Below are positions 22,628-33,812 of a stretch of 64,000 nucleotides of DNA, piece by piece. Source of the DNA: Schistocephalus solidus (lineage: Eukaryota; Platyhelminthes; Cestoda; Diphyllobothriidea; Diphyllobothriidae). The stretch's first letter is position 1. Every line of letters starts with the position of its first letter. The position numbers were made by a program, and so were the translations under genes. The stretch is from the NCBI GenBank assembly GCA_017591395.1, contig WEDG01005356.1, positions 1 to 64,000 on the forward strand, written 5' to 3'. Below the pieces are notes generated by a model, which was not told where the DNA came from, searched no databases, and worked only from the letters and a program-made list of their open reading frames with translations.

Positions 22628-24300
22628 AGTTTGGCCGTCGTAATCCGACGATGTCAACCTTATGTACCACAAAAGAGTGGTGCAAGGACGATAACTTGTG
22701 CGTGGAAAAGTTATAGGAGATAGTAAACTTGCACAGCATCTACCGCAGTCATCCTTCCTTACCCACCTGTGCCCGGTGTCAAAACAGAGTCAAGAAGACC
22801 GGAGGCGGGGTCGGGTGCAGATGAATCATATCCCACGGAGAGTCATAACTGGCAAAAGTGGGAGGTGTGGCATGAGCCGGCACCTACGTTTGCCATGGTG
22901 GGCACGCCCTCCCAGGTTCGGCGTTTCTTATGGGAGCTCAACCCGAATAACGTCTGCCGTACCCTGATTTGGCCCCGTGTTGGTCCAACGCATTTACCAT
23001 GCGGTCCGTTTAGGGGCATTTTTCAGACCCCGACACGCACACAGTAGTAATGTCCGCATACTCACTCAATTATCAGTGCGAACATGTGCATACACACTGG
23101 TGGGATCAGCAATGCCAACAACTCTAGTACACTCAAACACGTGTCAGTTTGACCATCGTAGTCCAACGGTGTCCACCGTATGCTCCACAGAAGGGTGGTA
23201 CAAGGACAATGATTTGTTCGCAAATCAGTTTTAAGTGATAGTAGACTGTCAATGCATCTATCGCACTCCCTCTTCCATTAACCGCCTGTGCCCAGTGTCA
23301 AAAAATAGTCAAGAAGATTGGAGGCAGGGCACAGTGCAAATGAAGCATCTCCCATGGAGTGGGAGAGCGGGGTGCGGCGTGATCCTGCACCTACGTGTGT
23401 TGGGCACGTGCATCCCCCATGTTAGGAATTTGTTATGGGACATCATTCCAGTTAATAATAACGCCTGCCGCACCCTGATTTGGTTCCTGTGTCGGTCCAG
23501 TGCATGTACGCCACAGCCCGTTTAGGGGGAACACATACACACACACTAGCTCGACCGTCGTGTTCGACGATGTCCACTATATGCTGTGCAGGGACGGTGA
23601 CTTGCGCTGGATTATAGTTAGTAAAGACTTACACTGCATCTACCTAACTCTCTTTTCCACTCCCGCGCCGGGACCCGGTGTCAAGACAGAGTCTAGAAGG
23701 CCGGAGATGGAAGAAGGCTCAGGCCCACACACTGTGGTCCAATACCAAACAAGAACACAACAGCACAGGGAGGGGTGGCTTGGATCCCAACTGAGTGAGA
23801 GTGTCATAAAGGCCACATTACGAAAGAGCCATTGCAGCCTGAATATCAGTCTGCCAGACGTCCATTGCGCACAGACGCACGCACTGAGCTGACCACGTAT
23901 TCCGAGATATCCCGTCAATTGAAAACCTTCCAAGCTACGACTTTTAGCGCATCGTGATGGTTTCAAGCGCGTCAGATTGTTAATAGTGAGGAAAATACGC
24001 TGACCTGTCGACCTCACTCTCTCCCCCACCCCCACAATCAGACCACCGTCCGAGGCGGTCAGTTATCTGATGCGAGGATGGACAAATTGGTTGACGGGCG
24101 GGCGTACCCGTCTTCGCGCGCGACGGCACGACCTAGCCCCCATAACGCACATACCAGGATTCACCAAACCAGGGGATATGGAGGAGCCATCGCCGTCTGA
24201 TTCCCAGTCCACTGTTCAGCCACTCAACGCGCAACATACATTGGGCCGATGGCGTGGTCTTGTGTAAACGTCAGATTGGCAGCCTTCCAAGCCACGATTT
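22628..24300 (-). repeat. LINE 3' repeat array, cluster 3 (three units)
   Basis: Head motifs at about 22,628, 23,146 and 23,549. The first two units are alpha type (ending in 'gtccgtttaggggca' and 'gcccgtttaggggga'); the third is beta type and continues through 'catacattgggccgatggcg' into the flank of the zinc-finger frame of the full-length LINE. More diverged from cluster 2 than the cluster 2 units are from each other. Confidence 0.75.
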
Positions 24301-27300
24301 CTAGGAAAACGTGATATTCTCAGGTACATGATGATGATGGAGGTGGTGTCTTTATTGGTGGAGGTAGTGTTTGCTGATTTGGTTTAGCCAACGGTGGTTT
24401 ACCGCAGGTTATCTTGGAGACATACGTGACGTAACAGGCCCATGCGGTGTGTGAATGCTTGGGAGCAGTGAGGGTAATGGAGGCGGGTGGAAGTGGTGGG
24501 TGGGGTGGCGGTGAGATTTGCAGGAGCGAAGGGTCTGCATGGAGTATCAGCGTTGGTGACATTGCGGTGAATTCCGCTGTCATGGATGTGCATGTGACCA
24601 CAAGAGGCCCAAACGGTGAGTGTATGCGCGAGTGGAGTGAGGGCAGTGGATGTGGCGATCTCTGCTGTGGGTTGGTGCTCAAGGCACTGATTCACCAGTC
24701 TCTGTGCGATGGATTCGGAAATAACTGACCAGGCCAATGGGTGAGGTGAAGGCGCGGTTGCAATGAGGACAGTTAAGGACCGAGCCCCCGTGGTGGTGAT
24801 GATTACGTGGATGGTGGTGGTTTTGGCGGTGTTGGAGGTAACAGTTGTTGAGTATGGGGATGTGGGTGCTATGATGGTGGGAGGGGGTTGGGGGAGGTGG
24901 GTGTCCAAAGGAGAGTTGATAGAAGTTGACGCAGAAGTTGGATTTGTCAGATTTTTGTTAAATTGTGTCTGAAGATATCTGATCAGGCTGATTCACGCGT
25001 GGAAGCTGCGTTGACAGCGCTAGTTTGTTGAAAGAGCTTGTGCATTGGCGGTGTGGGTCCGGAACGCTGGTTACTTTTGTGCCACCATTTTGGCCTTGGC
25101 GGTGGCGATCCGGTCGGCTTCGTTGATTGCTGCCCCGTTCTTCACTGGCTTCCTCCAGGCCGGTCAGTTCCGGGTGATGTCCTCCCAGTTTGCAGGGTTG
25201 ATCTGCAGTTGCATCAGGGTAGTCTTCAGGGTGTCATTGTAGCGCCATACGTGACCCCTATTCGACGAGAACCCGTGGTGACATCTCCATAGAAGAGTCA
25301 CTTGGGTAGTCGTTCATCATCCATCCTCACGATGTGCTCACTTCAGCGCAGTTGCAGTTGCTTCAGCTGGGCGTAGATGTTGGGTAGGCCTGTTCCTTCC
25401 AGCCCTTCTGTGTGCGGGATCCCGTCTTGACAGTTCAGCTTTATTATTCTGCCCAGGCAACTGAGGTGGAAGTGTTTGAGCTTTCACGCTTGCTTTTGGT
25501 AGATCGTCCAAGTCTCCGCTCCATACAGTAGCGTCAGCAGGATGACAGCTTTGGATATCTTGAGTTTTGTGCTGAGGTGCAGACCCTGCCGATTTGAGAC
25601 GACGTTCAGCATGCATCCAAATGCTTGGCTGGCTTTGGCGATCCGGTTAGCGACTCATCGGCGATTTTCGTGCTGCGGGAGAGGTTGCTGCTCAGAAAGG
25701 TGAAGGTCTCCGCAGATTTCAGTCGAGCGCCTTTGACATTGATGGTAGCAGCGTTGTAGGTGGCATGGGGTGGCGGCTGATGTATGACCACAGTTTTCTC
25801 CGTGTTGTTGCGCATTCCGAAGTTGTCGCAGGTGGCAGCGAAGAGGTTCATGCTCCTTTGCATGTTCCTTTCCATCGTTGCATTGAGTGTGCAGTCGTCA
25901 GCGAAGAGAAGTTCGTGGATGGCGGCTGTGGATGCACGCGAGTGAAAATGCATCCACCATTGTTTGAGGAGTCCGGTAGGCGATGCGGTTCCTGGGGCGT
26001 TCCTCACAGAACATGAGACCGAAGAGGGTATGCCCGAGGACACAACCTTGCTTCACTTCGTTGTTCACAACCCGTCGCGATTAACCGTGTCAAAGGCTTT
26101 CGTAAGATCCACGAAGGTAGTGTAGAGGTGGTTCGAATCTCCTGGCACTTCACTTGTAGCTGAAAAGTGGCGAAAATCAAGCCGGTTGTTCCGCCGTGTG
26201 ATTAGAAGACAAATTGGCTTTCCGGATGCAGAACCTGCTCTAGGTGACCATCTAGACGATTGAGAAGGAAACGGGCGTAGTTCTTCGCGGCCATGTTCGG
26301 CATCGCAATTTCTCGGTGGTAGTCGAAGAGTTGGCGGTTACCCTTCTTCTTGTAGAGATGGACGATGGTCGCGTCTTTGAAATCCTGAGGGACCTGTCTT
26401 TGGAGCTACATCACCTGGAAGAACGCTGTGAGCTGGTTTGTCAGGTGAGGGCCGCCATGCTTATAAATCTAAGCGGGGATCGCGTCTGATCTAGGTTCTC
26501 TTCCACTGGAGAGTTTTTGTATGGACCTGATGATTTTTTGGAGAGAGAGCAGGAGATCGAGGTTGGCATTGGTTTCCATTTCAGGCAGTCGGTCGCCGGC
26601 GGCGTCGGAGATGGTAGGGGATGTTTAGGAACGCTTTGGAAGTGTTCCACCCAGCGCTTCAGGATTTGCAACTTCTCAGTGAGCAGGTTAGTTACATCAG
26701 CACTGGGAAGAGGGGCGGCGCCTTCGACGAGAGGTCCGTAGACAGCCTGGTGATGGCGAAGAAGTCTTTTTCATTCGTTACGGTCAGTTTATCCTTGGAG
26801 CTCCTTGGTCTTGCGGGCCATCCAGGCGTCCTGCATATCTCGCAGCCGTTGCTATACGAGAAGGCAACTTCAATAGAAGGCTCTTTAGTTTGCAGTGGTA
26901 GGGCAGTAGACGTAGGCTTTGTGCAACGGGTTCTTCTCGGCGAGCAGAGTGTTAATGGTTGCGTCGTTGTTATCGAACCCGTCCTGATATTGATAACGTG
27001 TGCAGCTGCGAACATCCAGGTAGATTGGACCATGTCCCTCAGGTGGCACCAGTGGTTCTCCATGACTTGGGGGTTGGATATTCGGTTGACCAGATGGTTG
27101 CCCAAATGGAGATGGTTAGTAGGCACATTCAACAAAACAGTATTCAAGTTATCTGCTGGTCGCTTACTCTGGGACTCCTACGTGGCTGAAGACGAGGCCT
27201 CTTCTTGGAGGTAACAAGGCAATGATCCATCCATCCGTCGGCATGGGGCATCGCCTTTGTCACCAGTACGTCCTGTTGGCCATGTCTCCGGACGGGGAAA

Positions 27301-28600
27301 TAATCCAGCAGGCGCCAGTGTCTCGACCGGGGTGCACCCAGGTGGCCTTCTACCACATCGGGAGGCAGAAGAAGGTGTTTGTTAGGATCAGGTGGTGCTC
27401 TGCGCAGGTTCGTAGGAGGAGAAGACCATTGTCACTGAAACCGGCGAGACCATGGGGACCCAACACTCCTCTCCATGTGGCATGGTCTGTTCCAACGTGG
27501 GCATAAAAGTCACCAAAGACACTTAACTTATCCACCTTTGGCACAGTCGCCAGGAGAGTTCATATCCTCGTAGAATTCGTCCTTTGCCTCGTAGACGGGG
27601 TTAAGACGCTGATGATGGTGGTGAACATGTCTTCCCAGAGAGGCAGGCGGAGGCTGATTAGACGATCATTGATGCACTGCGGCAGACAGGGCTGTACTCC
27701 GACGATGTTGTTCCGGATGGCAAAGGCGACACCAGCGTCGCGTCGCCCTGCATTTGGGCGGCACCCACCTTTTTCAGCTGACCCTGTTCAGAGAATCGGG
27801 TCTCGCTGAGAGCAGCAATTTCCACTTAATATCGGTCCAGTTCTCAAGCGACTGGCGCCATCCTCCATTCTGGTCAGTTGCTCCTCGGATTGTCTAGAAT
27901 GAATCAAACATTCCAGGCTGCTAGAGTGAGAGGACTCACTCGAACAGCCCGGGGGTACCCCGGAGAGTACGGTCGGGAAAGAGGGGTTTGGAGAGGAGTC
28001 GTTATTGGTATTGTTTAAAGTTTTTGACCGCACGAAATTGCAGTCCACGAGACGGAGTCCACTACAGCTGTTGTGATGCTCAGCATTTGTTTAGGGCACC
28101 GTTTCTAGCCCCCTCCCCCGTAAGGAAGTAAGCAGTGTTGTCCCTTAACAGGGCTGCTGAGTCATTCCAGGCGGCTACCGATATCTAACATAGGTCACGA
28201 TTTGGGAAAGTGAGAGAACGACCGATTTGCCTGGGACACCTAAGTGATTGCTGTCGCCATTGCCGTAGGACTTTGTCGACCGTGGAGGAAGAGGGAAGGG
28301 TGAGGGGAGGGGAGGGAGGAAGGAAGAGAAAGGTGGACACGGGGTAGTGCGGACCAGGGCAAGGAGAAGGGCAGGAAGGAGGATGGGGGGTGGGTGACAG
28401 GGAGGAGGGGAGAGAGAGGAAGTGCAGGGGGAAGAGAGCAGACGTACCGGGTGTGGAGGCACATGCAACACCGGTGACTCTCACCTGGTTTAGCCCGCCG
28501 GTTGCCCGGGGTGTGGCCACTGGTAAAAACCTAGCTTCGAGAAGCCACAAGTCAGAGTTCGGTACCAGCTAGAGGTGGCCACAGGAGCATTCACCGTCTT
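24300..28600 (-). mobile_element. Nearly full-length decayed LINE (APE-EN/RT/C2H2)
   Basis: Complete order on the - strand. 28,600-27,960 is the 5' untranslated region (shared with the copy at 14.4 kb). About 27,950-27,130 is an APE-type endonuclease: '[17 protein letters not shown]' where GDFNA is expected, then 'LLDYF' and 'DGWMDHCLV' where SDH is usual. 26,671-25,600 is the reverse transcriptase with 'LLFADDC', 25,600-25,000 the C-terminal connector, and 24,910-24,399 the finger region, in which one finger reads 'YPHCSQAFTHRMG', so its first Cys is lost. Several stops and frameshifts and altered catalytic residues show it cannot transpose. Its 3' side runs into repeat cluster 3. The family assignment is firm; the clade name is not. 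Confidence 0.85.
28270..28445. repeat. Purine-rich low-complexity tract
   Basis: On the + strand almost only G and A (ggagggaggaaggaagag-type text). It lies inside the 5' untranslated region of the full-length LINE and has no counterpart in the copy at 14.4 kb, so it expanded or inserted in this copy only. Long - frames here are low-complexity Pro/Ser/Leu artefacts. Confidence 0.7.
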
Positions 28601-29613
28601 TATGAGACAGCTGGAGTGACCAACTATTACCTCTGTGATGCCCCCCCTAACTAGTATCCCCTAAACCCCTCCCTCTACACGCACACAAACAAAAGGGCTG
28701 GTGCCACCAGTTTACCGTTCCACATCCTTCCAGGACTGCGTGAGCAGCAGAGAAGGCTAAAGAAAGCACTATTACACGAACCTCTCCATTCATTAAAGGT
28801 AAAATATGAAGAAGTTATAAGTGCCTTATTTATTTTTTTGGGAAAATAACACATGAACATGCAGTAAATCCTTCAAAAAATAACCCATTTCAGACTCCAT
28901 CAGATAGTTGTTATGAATATACAAACTGATATCCATCCACATGAAAACAGGCATTTAGTATTAAACAACTACGTTATTATTTACCATACCGACAGCAGAG
29001 GCAATAGCCAAAAGCCCAGACACACGAGTTTCATCGAGCTTGTATGTTGAATGGCGCAGTTGTGAGAGGCTCCACTCCTCAGTGGGTCTCTCAACCACCT
29101 CAATGCGTTTTCTGGTATATGAACTCCGGGTTACATCCTGCTTATTTAATTTTCAGGGAAATTAATATCAGAACTTGGAGCAAATCGTTCGGAACAAACC
29201 TTTTATCGACCATATCCTGCTTGCAAATTCGGTAAATGTTTCGCAAATCCGTGCGCATACTTTATTTGATCATGACTTATTCAAACACACTCAGAAACTA
29301 ATTTTATCGTCCTTAGTATGACATATATGATTCCTTCCATATTAAGATCAGACGACTTAGTCAGAGTAACCAGCCAAATAACGGAATACGTAGAGCTGAA
29401 AATTTCCGCTGGAGAAGGCCGAGGGGCCTTGCTAAGTGTTGCCAGTTCAAGGTGCTGAACCGGTTGTATGAAAACAAATGCAATTTCTTGGAGAAACTAC
29501 ACGGCGCATAGAGTCAAAGATTTCGAGTTAATAGTTTTCGTGACAAGCACGATAGGTCAAATTGTCAGGAAACAAACTAGGAGACCGTCTCATGGGCTTT
29601 CGGATCATCCATT
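28600..29613. other. 3' side of the Mic26/27-like gene, no other gene
   Basis: No exon or element recognised. The reverse-strand AATAAA at 29,261-29,266 could end the transcript of the gene at 29.6-32.1 kb. Confidence 0.35.
29261..29266 (-). promoter_or_regulatory. Candidate polyadenylation signal
   Basis: AATAAA on the - strand, about 350 bp after the TGA of the Mic26/27-like terminal exon and on the same strand. It could be coincidental in AT-rich DNA. Confidence 0.3.
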
Positions 29614-29718
29614 TCACTTGGGCATTTGTCCGCAGACATCAACAGAAGTTCCTTTTTTCTGTAGCTCCTGTAACAGCAGCTGACCTAGCTCCCTCAGCAT
29701 GAGCTTCTTTCCAACCGC
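29614..29718 (-). CDS. APOOL: MICOS Mic26/Mic27-like protein, terminal exon
   Basis: Acceptor 'ttcacaaattcag' ends at 29,719. The frame starts in phase 0 with 'AVGKKLMLRELGQLLLQELQ' and ends 'DVCGQMPK' at a TGA (29,616-29,614), giving 34 residues. Joined to the preceding exon, the text reads 'PIFAK' + 'AVGKK', which parallels the '..IIAKVTAKK..' segment that follows the second membrane helix in human APOOL. An amphipathic helix is predicted here. Mic26/Mic27 proteins sit in the mitochondrial inner membrane and help shape crista junctions. The family call is from motif order and splice phase, not from a search. Confidence 0.5.
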   Translation of the reverse strand, partial: AVGKKLMLRELGQLLLQELQKKGTSVDVCGQMPK

Positions 29719-31446
29719 CTGAATTTGTGAAAAAAAGGAATACCTATGTAATATGAATTTAGCCCGTTGATTGTCTATGCCAATGAAATAAATTTGTGTT
29801 GCACAAGTAGTCCTTTCGTATCGAGTGTAGTTTTGCAGGCGGTCAATAAGAAACTCGTTAAACACTCTGGCCTCTCGTCCTCACAGAATTAACTTAGGAT
29901 TTCGCTGCACGATAAAAAATATAACAACCCTGCCGATGTAATCCTTTACAATCGAAAAACTTACATTTCAAATTTAATCGACTACGGCAGCTATCAATTT
30001 TTCCATTAATCAAAATTCTGGTCTTTAGACATTGAAAATGTTTCATGTAAATTAAAGAGGGCATTTAGTTGGATGCACATGATTATGCTAAGATAATGCT
30101 CTAAAGGAAAGCGATTTGCTCAATCTTATGAGACGCATTTTATAGCAGATGGAGTCCTCGCGCTATCGAATTCACAATAATGACTGGCACCAATAGGTAT
30201 AAGATGGTGAATGACCCATGGGAAATGTATTATGGAATTGTAGCTACTAAGATGCTCTCTCAAGCCTTCTTTTTTGCTGTTGGTGTAAATATACATAGAG
30301 CCAAAGAATGAGAATATTTTTAACTAGACACTTTATAGACTGCCACGGAAGCCCTGCAAGCAGTAGACTGAGTTTGCTACCTGTGTTCCGCAAGAGTTAA
30401 CCTCTCAAGACATGAAATTACATTCACGGCTCGGATAGGAGTATGATTGCACAACCCCTTGTTATCTTTAAGTACTAACCTTCAACATACCACCTGCATT
30501 TTACTTTCCATATAGCATACATGCGGTTAAAGTAACTACTGCAATACGCGCATGCATGCGTACACATTTCTCCAAATACTCCTGACCGACGAACTAGTTC
30601 ATCTATCTGTGCCTTTTGTGAGATTTCCCCTGCAACTTTTGATGTTCCCTTTTCCAGGTTTTGGACACACTTCCGCTACACGTAATACATAGGCACTTCA
30701 AATGTGTCCACCTTAATTTCCTTAAAAATAAACTGAACTGAAGCCTTAAATCTTTATTATTCGCGCTAGTCTGCAAGAAGAGTCTTAAAATTAATTTTAA
30801 AATTTTCTTCCGAAGAGGATACAGCCTTCACCTTAGTCGAAATCCTTTATTCAAAAAGCCCTTAAATTTAAGTCGCGCCTTAAGTGTTTATCCTCAAAAG
30901 TCGGACAATTAATGATGTAATTATTTCAAGGCAAATGAAAATACCCGATCAAATGCCACACTACGGATGAAGCCTGCATTTAGCCCTGAAGAAGACACAG
31001 TCCTTGCCTAATGTCAAACCGCATACTCAGTGTAGATTGAAGTATATGAGCACCAATCACGCTTCAGGGGTCGCATTTAATTAAACCTGTACCTAGAGGT
31101 GTATGAAAACTAGAAACCAGCTTTCCTTTCTGAGTCATTCCGGCATTTAGAAAAAATGGGGTACTTCTGAGCACGTCAGCTGTTCTAATCCCTCCGTTGT
31201 CAAAACTGTACCGTTGTCTTTTCGGAGCTGTGTTTTGTTTTTTTATCGCCTGTATCCTTTCCTGTCAGTGCCACTTAAAATGAGGCAGCACGGCGAAGGG
31301 TCATTAGCCGTATCGGCTGGAAGGTGAGGAGATGGCTCGTATTTCGACGATGAAAGCACAAATGACTAGCGGATGTCAAATCTAAAGGCTATGAAGAATC
31401 TGATGTCTGTTCTTAATGGCAGTCCAAATATAGGAAGCACATCAAC
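29719..31446 (-). other. Intron of the Mic26/27-like gene
   Basis: GTTGAT donor at 31,446 and the acceptor at 29,719. It contains a short tail of repeat R1 near 30,725-30,740 ('aaataaactgaactgaag'). Nothing else is recognised in 1.7 kb. Confidence 0.45.
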
Positions 31447-31610
31447 CTTTGCGAAAATAGGCACACACGTACACACACACGCAACTGCACCATATCCTAC
31501 GGACGCCAGAGAAGTTCCGAAAAAAATGTAGCGTAATTTTTGGTAGGTTGCTGCATGTCGTACAGCAGTCGCTACTATAAAACCAGCGTCTGCGATGGCT
31601 ACAACTTGGG
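31447..31610 (-). CDS. APOOL: MICOS Mic26/Mic27-like protein, membrane exon
   Basis: The exon is bounded by 'cgcttacgtag' (acceptor) and GCAAAG|GTTGAT (donor), with two bases completing a split codon and then 54 codons. The product contains a hydrophobic stretch 'VVAIADAGFIVATAVRH', a short polar turn 'AATYQKLRY' and a second hydrophobic stretch 'FFGTSLASVGYGAVACVC'. This is the two-helix pattern with 'AGFI...R....KLxY' that marks the APOO/APOOL core, where human text reads 'GLAGLVSARK...KKITYPLG'. Cysteines near the end ('VCTCVP') are unusual. Phase fits both neighbouring exons, which is the best support. Alternative: another small two-helix membrane protein. Confidence 0.55.
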
Positions 31611-32039
31611 CTACGTAAGCGTATAAGCGCACATTAAAAAGCCTTTAGTCCTGTTTATAGAGCTGAACATCGTATTTAGACGCAAGTATACAAGTCAAAA
31701 AGGAGGAATTATAGGCTAGGATGGTGGCTGAAAACGGAGATATGTTGGCATTTAAAAAGACCTACTGGCCTGCCAACAGTTCTATTTAAAAATATGACTG
31801 AATGAAAAAAAATAAACCTGATCACCTGCTATTAACAATTTACAGACGGAATTTAAAAATATGAGCACAGCCAAAGTAATGTGCCAAAAGCATTAGCGTA
31901 AATACGTATACATGCGTACCTATGAGCGAAGAATGACTTATCATTAGAACAAATATTGCTTTCAGCCTAGATCTATTGCCTTAACGAAGCAAACAAGCTT
32001 CGTATGGGTGGCAAAGTTCACGAGCAGGCAAACACTCAC

Positions 32040-32106
32040 CAGGCTGAGTTGTCCGAGTTATCATTACAAAGGGAGCGCCTATGCCCTGTACCAGCGCATT
32101 TTTGTG
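32040..32106 (-). CDS. APOOL: MICOS Mic26/Mic27-like protein, upstream exon
   Basis: The exon ends at a strong donor CCTG|GTGAGTG (intron from 32,039), leaving one base that completes an Ala codon with the next exon. Frame: 'ALVQGIGAPFVMITRTTQP'. Either translation starts at the internal ATG (32,064), giving a protein of about 97 residues, or this is an internal exon beginning after 'aactgaaag' (32,107), with more exons further upstream. Vertebrate family members are about 200-270 residues, so the second option is more likely. The acceptor has a poor pyrimidine tract, so the 5' limit is uncertain. Confidence 0.45.
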
Positions 32107-32215
32107 CTTTCAGTTCCACAAGTTAGCTGCTTGACTGAATGAAGGCAGACTAAGCACGAAGCAAGCTATCAATCTACCCGCATTTCCTGTTATCCCTTCC
32201 TCCTGCAATTACAGC

Positions 32216-32440
32216 TTGGCTTACTTCGGTCTGGTAGATGGTTGCTTGTTTGTGACCTTTCTGACCTTGATTACTTCGTTAAACCAACGGATCGGTGCGC
32301 GCCCGCTCTTGATTGAATATAGCCGGTTTATCTGCGGACGAAGCTGTAAAGTTTCCAGCTTGCCCATGAACATATTCGCCAGAAGTGGGCCAAGAGGTGA
32401 GCCCATAGCTACTCCGTCTATCTGTCTGTATAAGTTGTTG
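32216..32440 (-). mobile_element. Penelope-like reverse transcriptase fragment
   Basis: The - frame contains 'LYRQIDGVAMGSPLGPLLAN' followed by 'MFMGKLE', the most conserved RT block of Penelope-like elements. The catalytic YVDD block that should follow is missing; the frame goes on as 'TLQLRPQINRLYSIKSG' and ends by 32,221. Upstream of 'LYRQ' the frame is just the complement of the endonuclease piece, so the RT fragment starts at about 32,440. Confidence 0.8.
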
Positions 32441-32445
32441 CTCCT

Positions 32446-32745
32446 GTGGCAGAATATATTGGTCACACGAGCCGGCGTTTGTACAAAAGTGTACGAGAAC
32501 ACCTCTCAGCATGGTTAGGAAAGGGGAAGATAAAGAAAATAAACAGCTCTATCCTCGCGCATATGGTAGACACAGATATCGTGTGGATGCCAAACAGGCC
32601 TTCCGATAATTTACAAGGTCCCTTCAACCTATTCAAAATTTATTGGATGGCGTCTGTTGGCTTCGGCAGAAGCAGTTGCAATCAGGCTACGCAAACCGGT
32701 CCTCTGTGCTCAAAATAACTTTATACAGACCCCCAAAAATTACCG
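32446..32745 (+). mobile_element. Penelope-like GIY-YIG endonuclease fragment
   Basis: The + frame from 32,446 reads 'EYIGHTSRRLYKSVREHLSA', containing the YIG motif, the conserved Arg and the EH pair of GIY-YIG nucleases, followed by 'INSSILAHMVDT'. After a frame change, 32,667-32,740 gives 'AEAVAIRLRKPVLCAQNNF', the usual end of Penelope endonucleases. It is head-to-head with the RT fragment, 6 bp away. Confidence 0.8.
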
Positions 32746-33476
32746 TGTCCAAAAGACACCAATTCAGCAGCCGGAATCTAATAACCTGTCCCGGCGGCCG
32801 CTATTCCTCTGACCATGATCAGAAAACGGAGCATAATTTTGTTTCTTCCCCCCTCCCTCCACCACCCTGACAACCGTACAATTTGTTCTACTTACCCGTA
32901 TATTTGAATTAGTTACACAGTGATATCAATTCGCCCTCAATTCTCAAAATAAATAAAACTTCAATCGTCGAAATTGAAGGCCCTACTACGCCTCAGGTTA
33001 ATTATAGGGAAGAGCAGTCAATTTAACATTGCACCTATCAAACCACTTAATCCCTGGAGTTGGCGTGGTGGAAAGAGAATGAAGGTCAGCAATGTCAATG
33101 TAAACAGCTTCACTCCGGGGGGTGAGAGTAAGAAGTCAGAAGCCACGACAGGCCTCGCCACTGACCTTATTTGTGGCCCAGATTTGCGTCTTTGGCTGTC
33201 TTTTCCGAGTAGCAGTTAATGCGCCATCCTTGATGCTCATAAGCACCCGGCTGTGATGCGGCTATAGCCTTCTCCGCGTATTTTTTCCTGTTTCTGGAGT
33301 CACGTTTTGCCTTGCCGTTCACTGAGCTGCATTTTGAGGGTCATGTTAACAACAGGAGGCATCTCTTATATGTTTACCTGCCTACGCGGTCATCCACTCG
33401 ACTGAAAATTTTGGCATTCTCGAAGGTGAACGCACGTCCACTGTTTAAAATTATTCTGTCATCAGAGACTACGGGT
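32746..33476. other. Gene-free stretch with one open - frame
   Basis: Ends just before the (TCC)n tract. On the - strand, about 33,320-33,165, one frame reads 'NRKKYAEKAIAASQPGAYEH' then 'GWRINCYSEKTAKDANLGHK' and stops. It is protein-like, but I recognise neither the family nor safe splice sites. Confidence 0.3.
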
Positions 33477-33812
33477 CCCTCCTCCTCCTCCTCCTCCTCC
33501 TCCTCCTCCTCCTCCTCCTCCTCCTCCTCCTCCCTCCTCCTCCTCCCTCCTCCTCCTCCTCCCTCCTCCTCCTCCTCCTCCTCCTCCCTCCCTCCTCCTC
33601 CTCCCTCCTCCTCCTCCCTCCTCCTCCCTCCCTCCTCCTCCTCCCTCCTCCTCCTCCCTCCCTCCTCCTCCTCCTCCCTCCTCCCCTCCTCCTCCCTCCT
33701 CCTCCCTCCTCCTCCTCCCTCCTTCTCCTTCTCCTCCTCCTCCTCCTCCTCCTACTCGTCCTCCTCCTCCTACTCTTCCTCCTCCTCCTCCTCCTCCTCC
33801 TCCTCCTCACTA
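33477..33812. repeat. Long (TCC)n polypyrimidine tract
   Basis: About 335 bp of almost uninterrupted TCC/CTC triplets with occasional 'tccc' slips and a few T or A interruptions near its right end. Poly-Ser/Pro/Leu and poly-Arg/Glu frames across it (172 and 116 codons) are artefacts. Mirror-symmetric polypyrimidine DNA of this length can form triplex structures. Confidence 0.95.

Noticed and set aside
24447..27214. Long + frames at 24,447-24,728, 25,765-26,016 and 26,621-27,214
   Set aside because: They are antisense shadows of the LINE endonuclease, RT and finger frames on the - strand.
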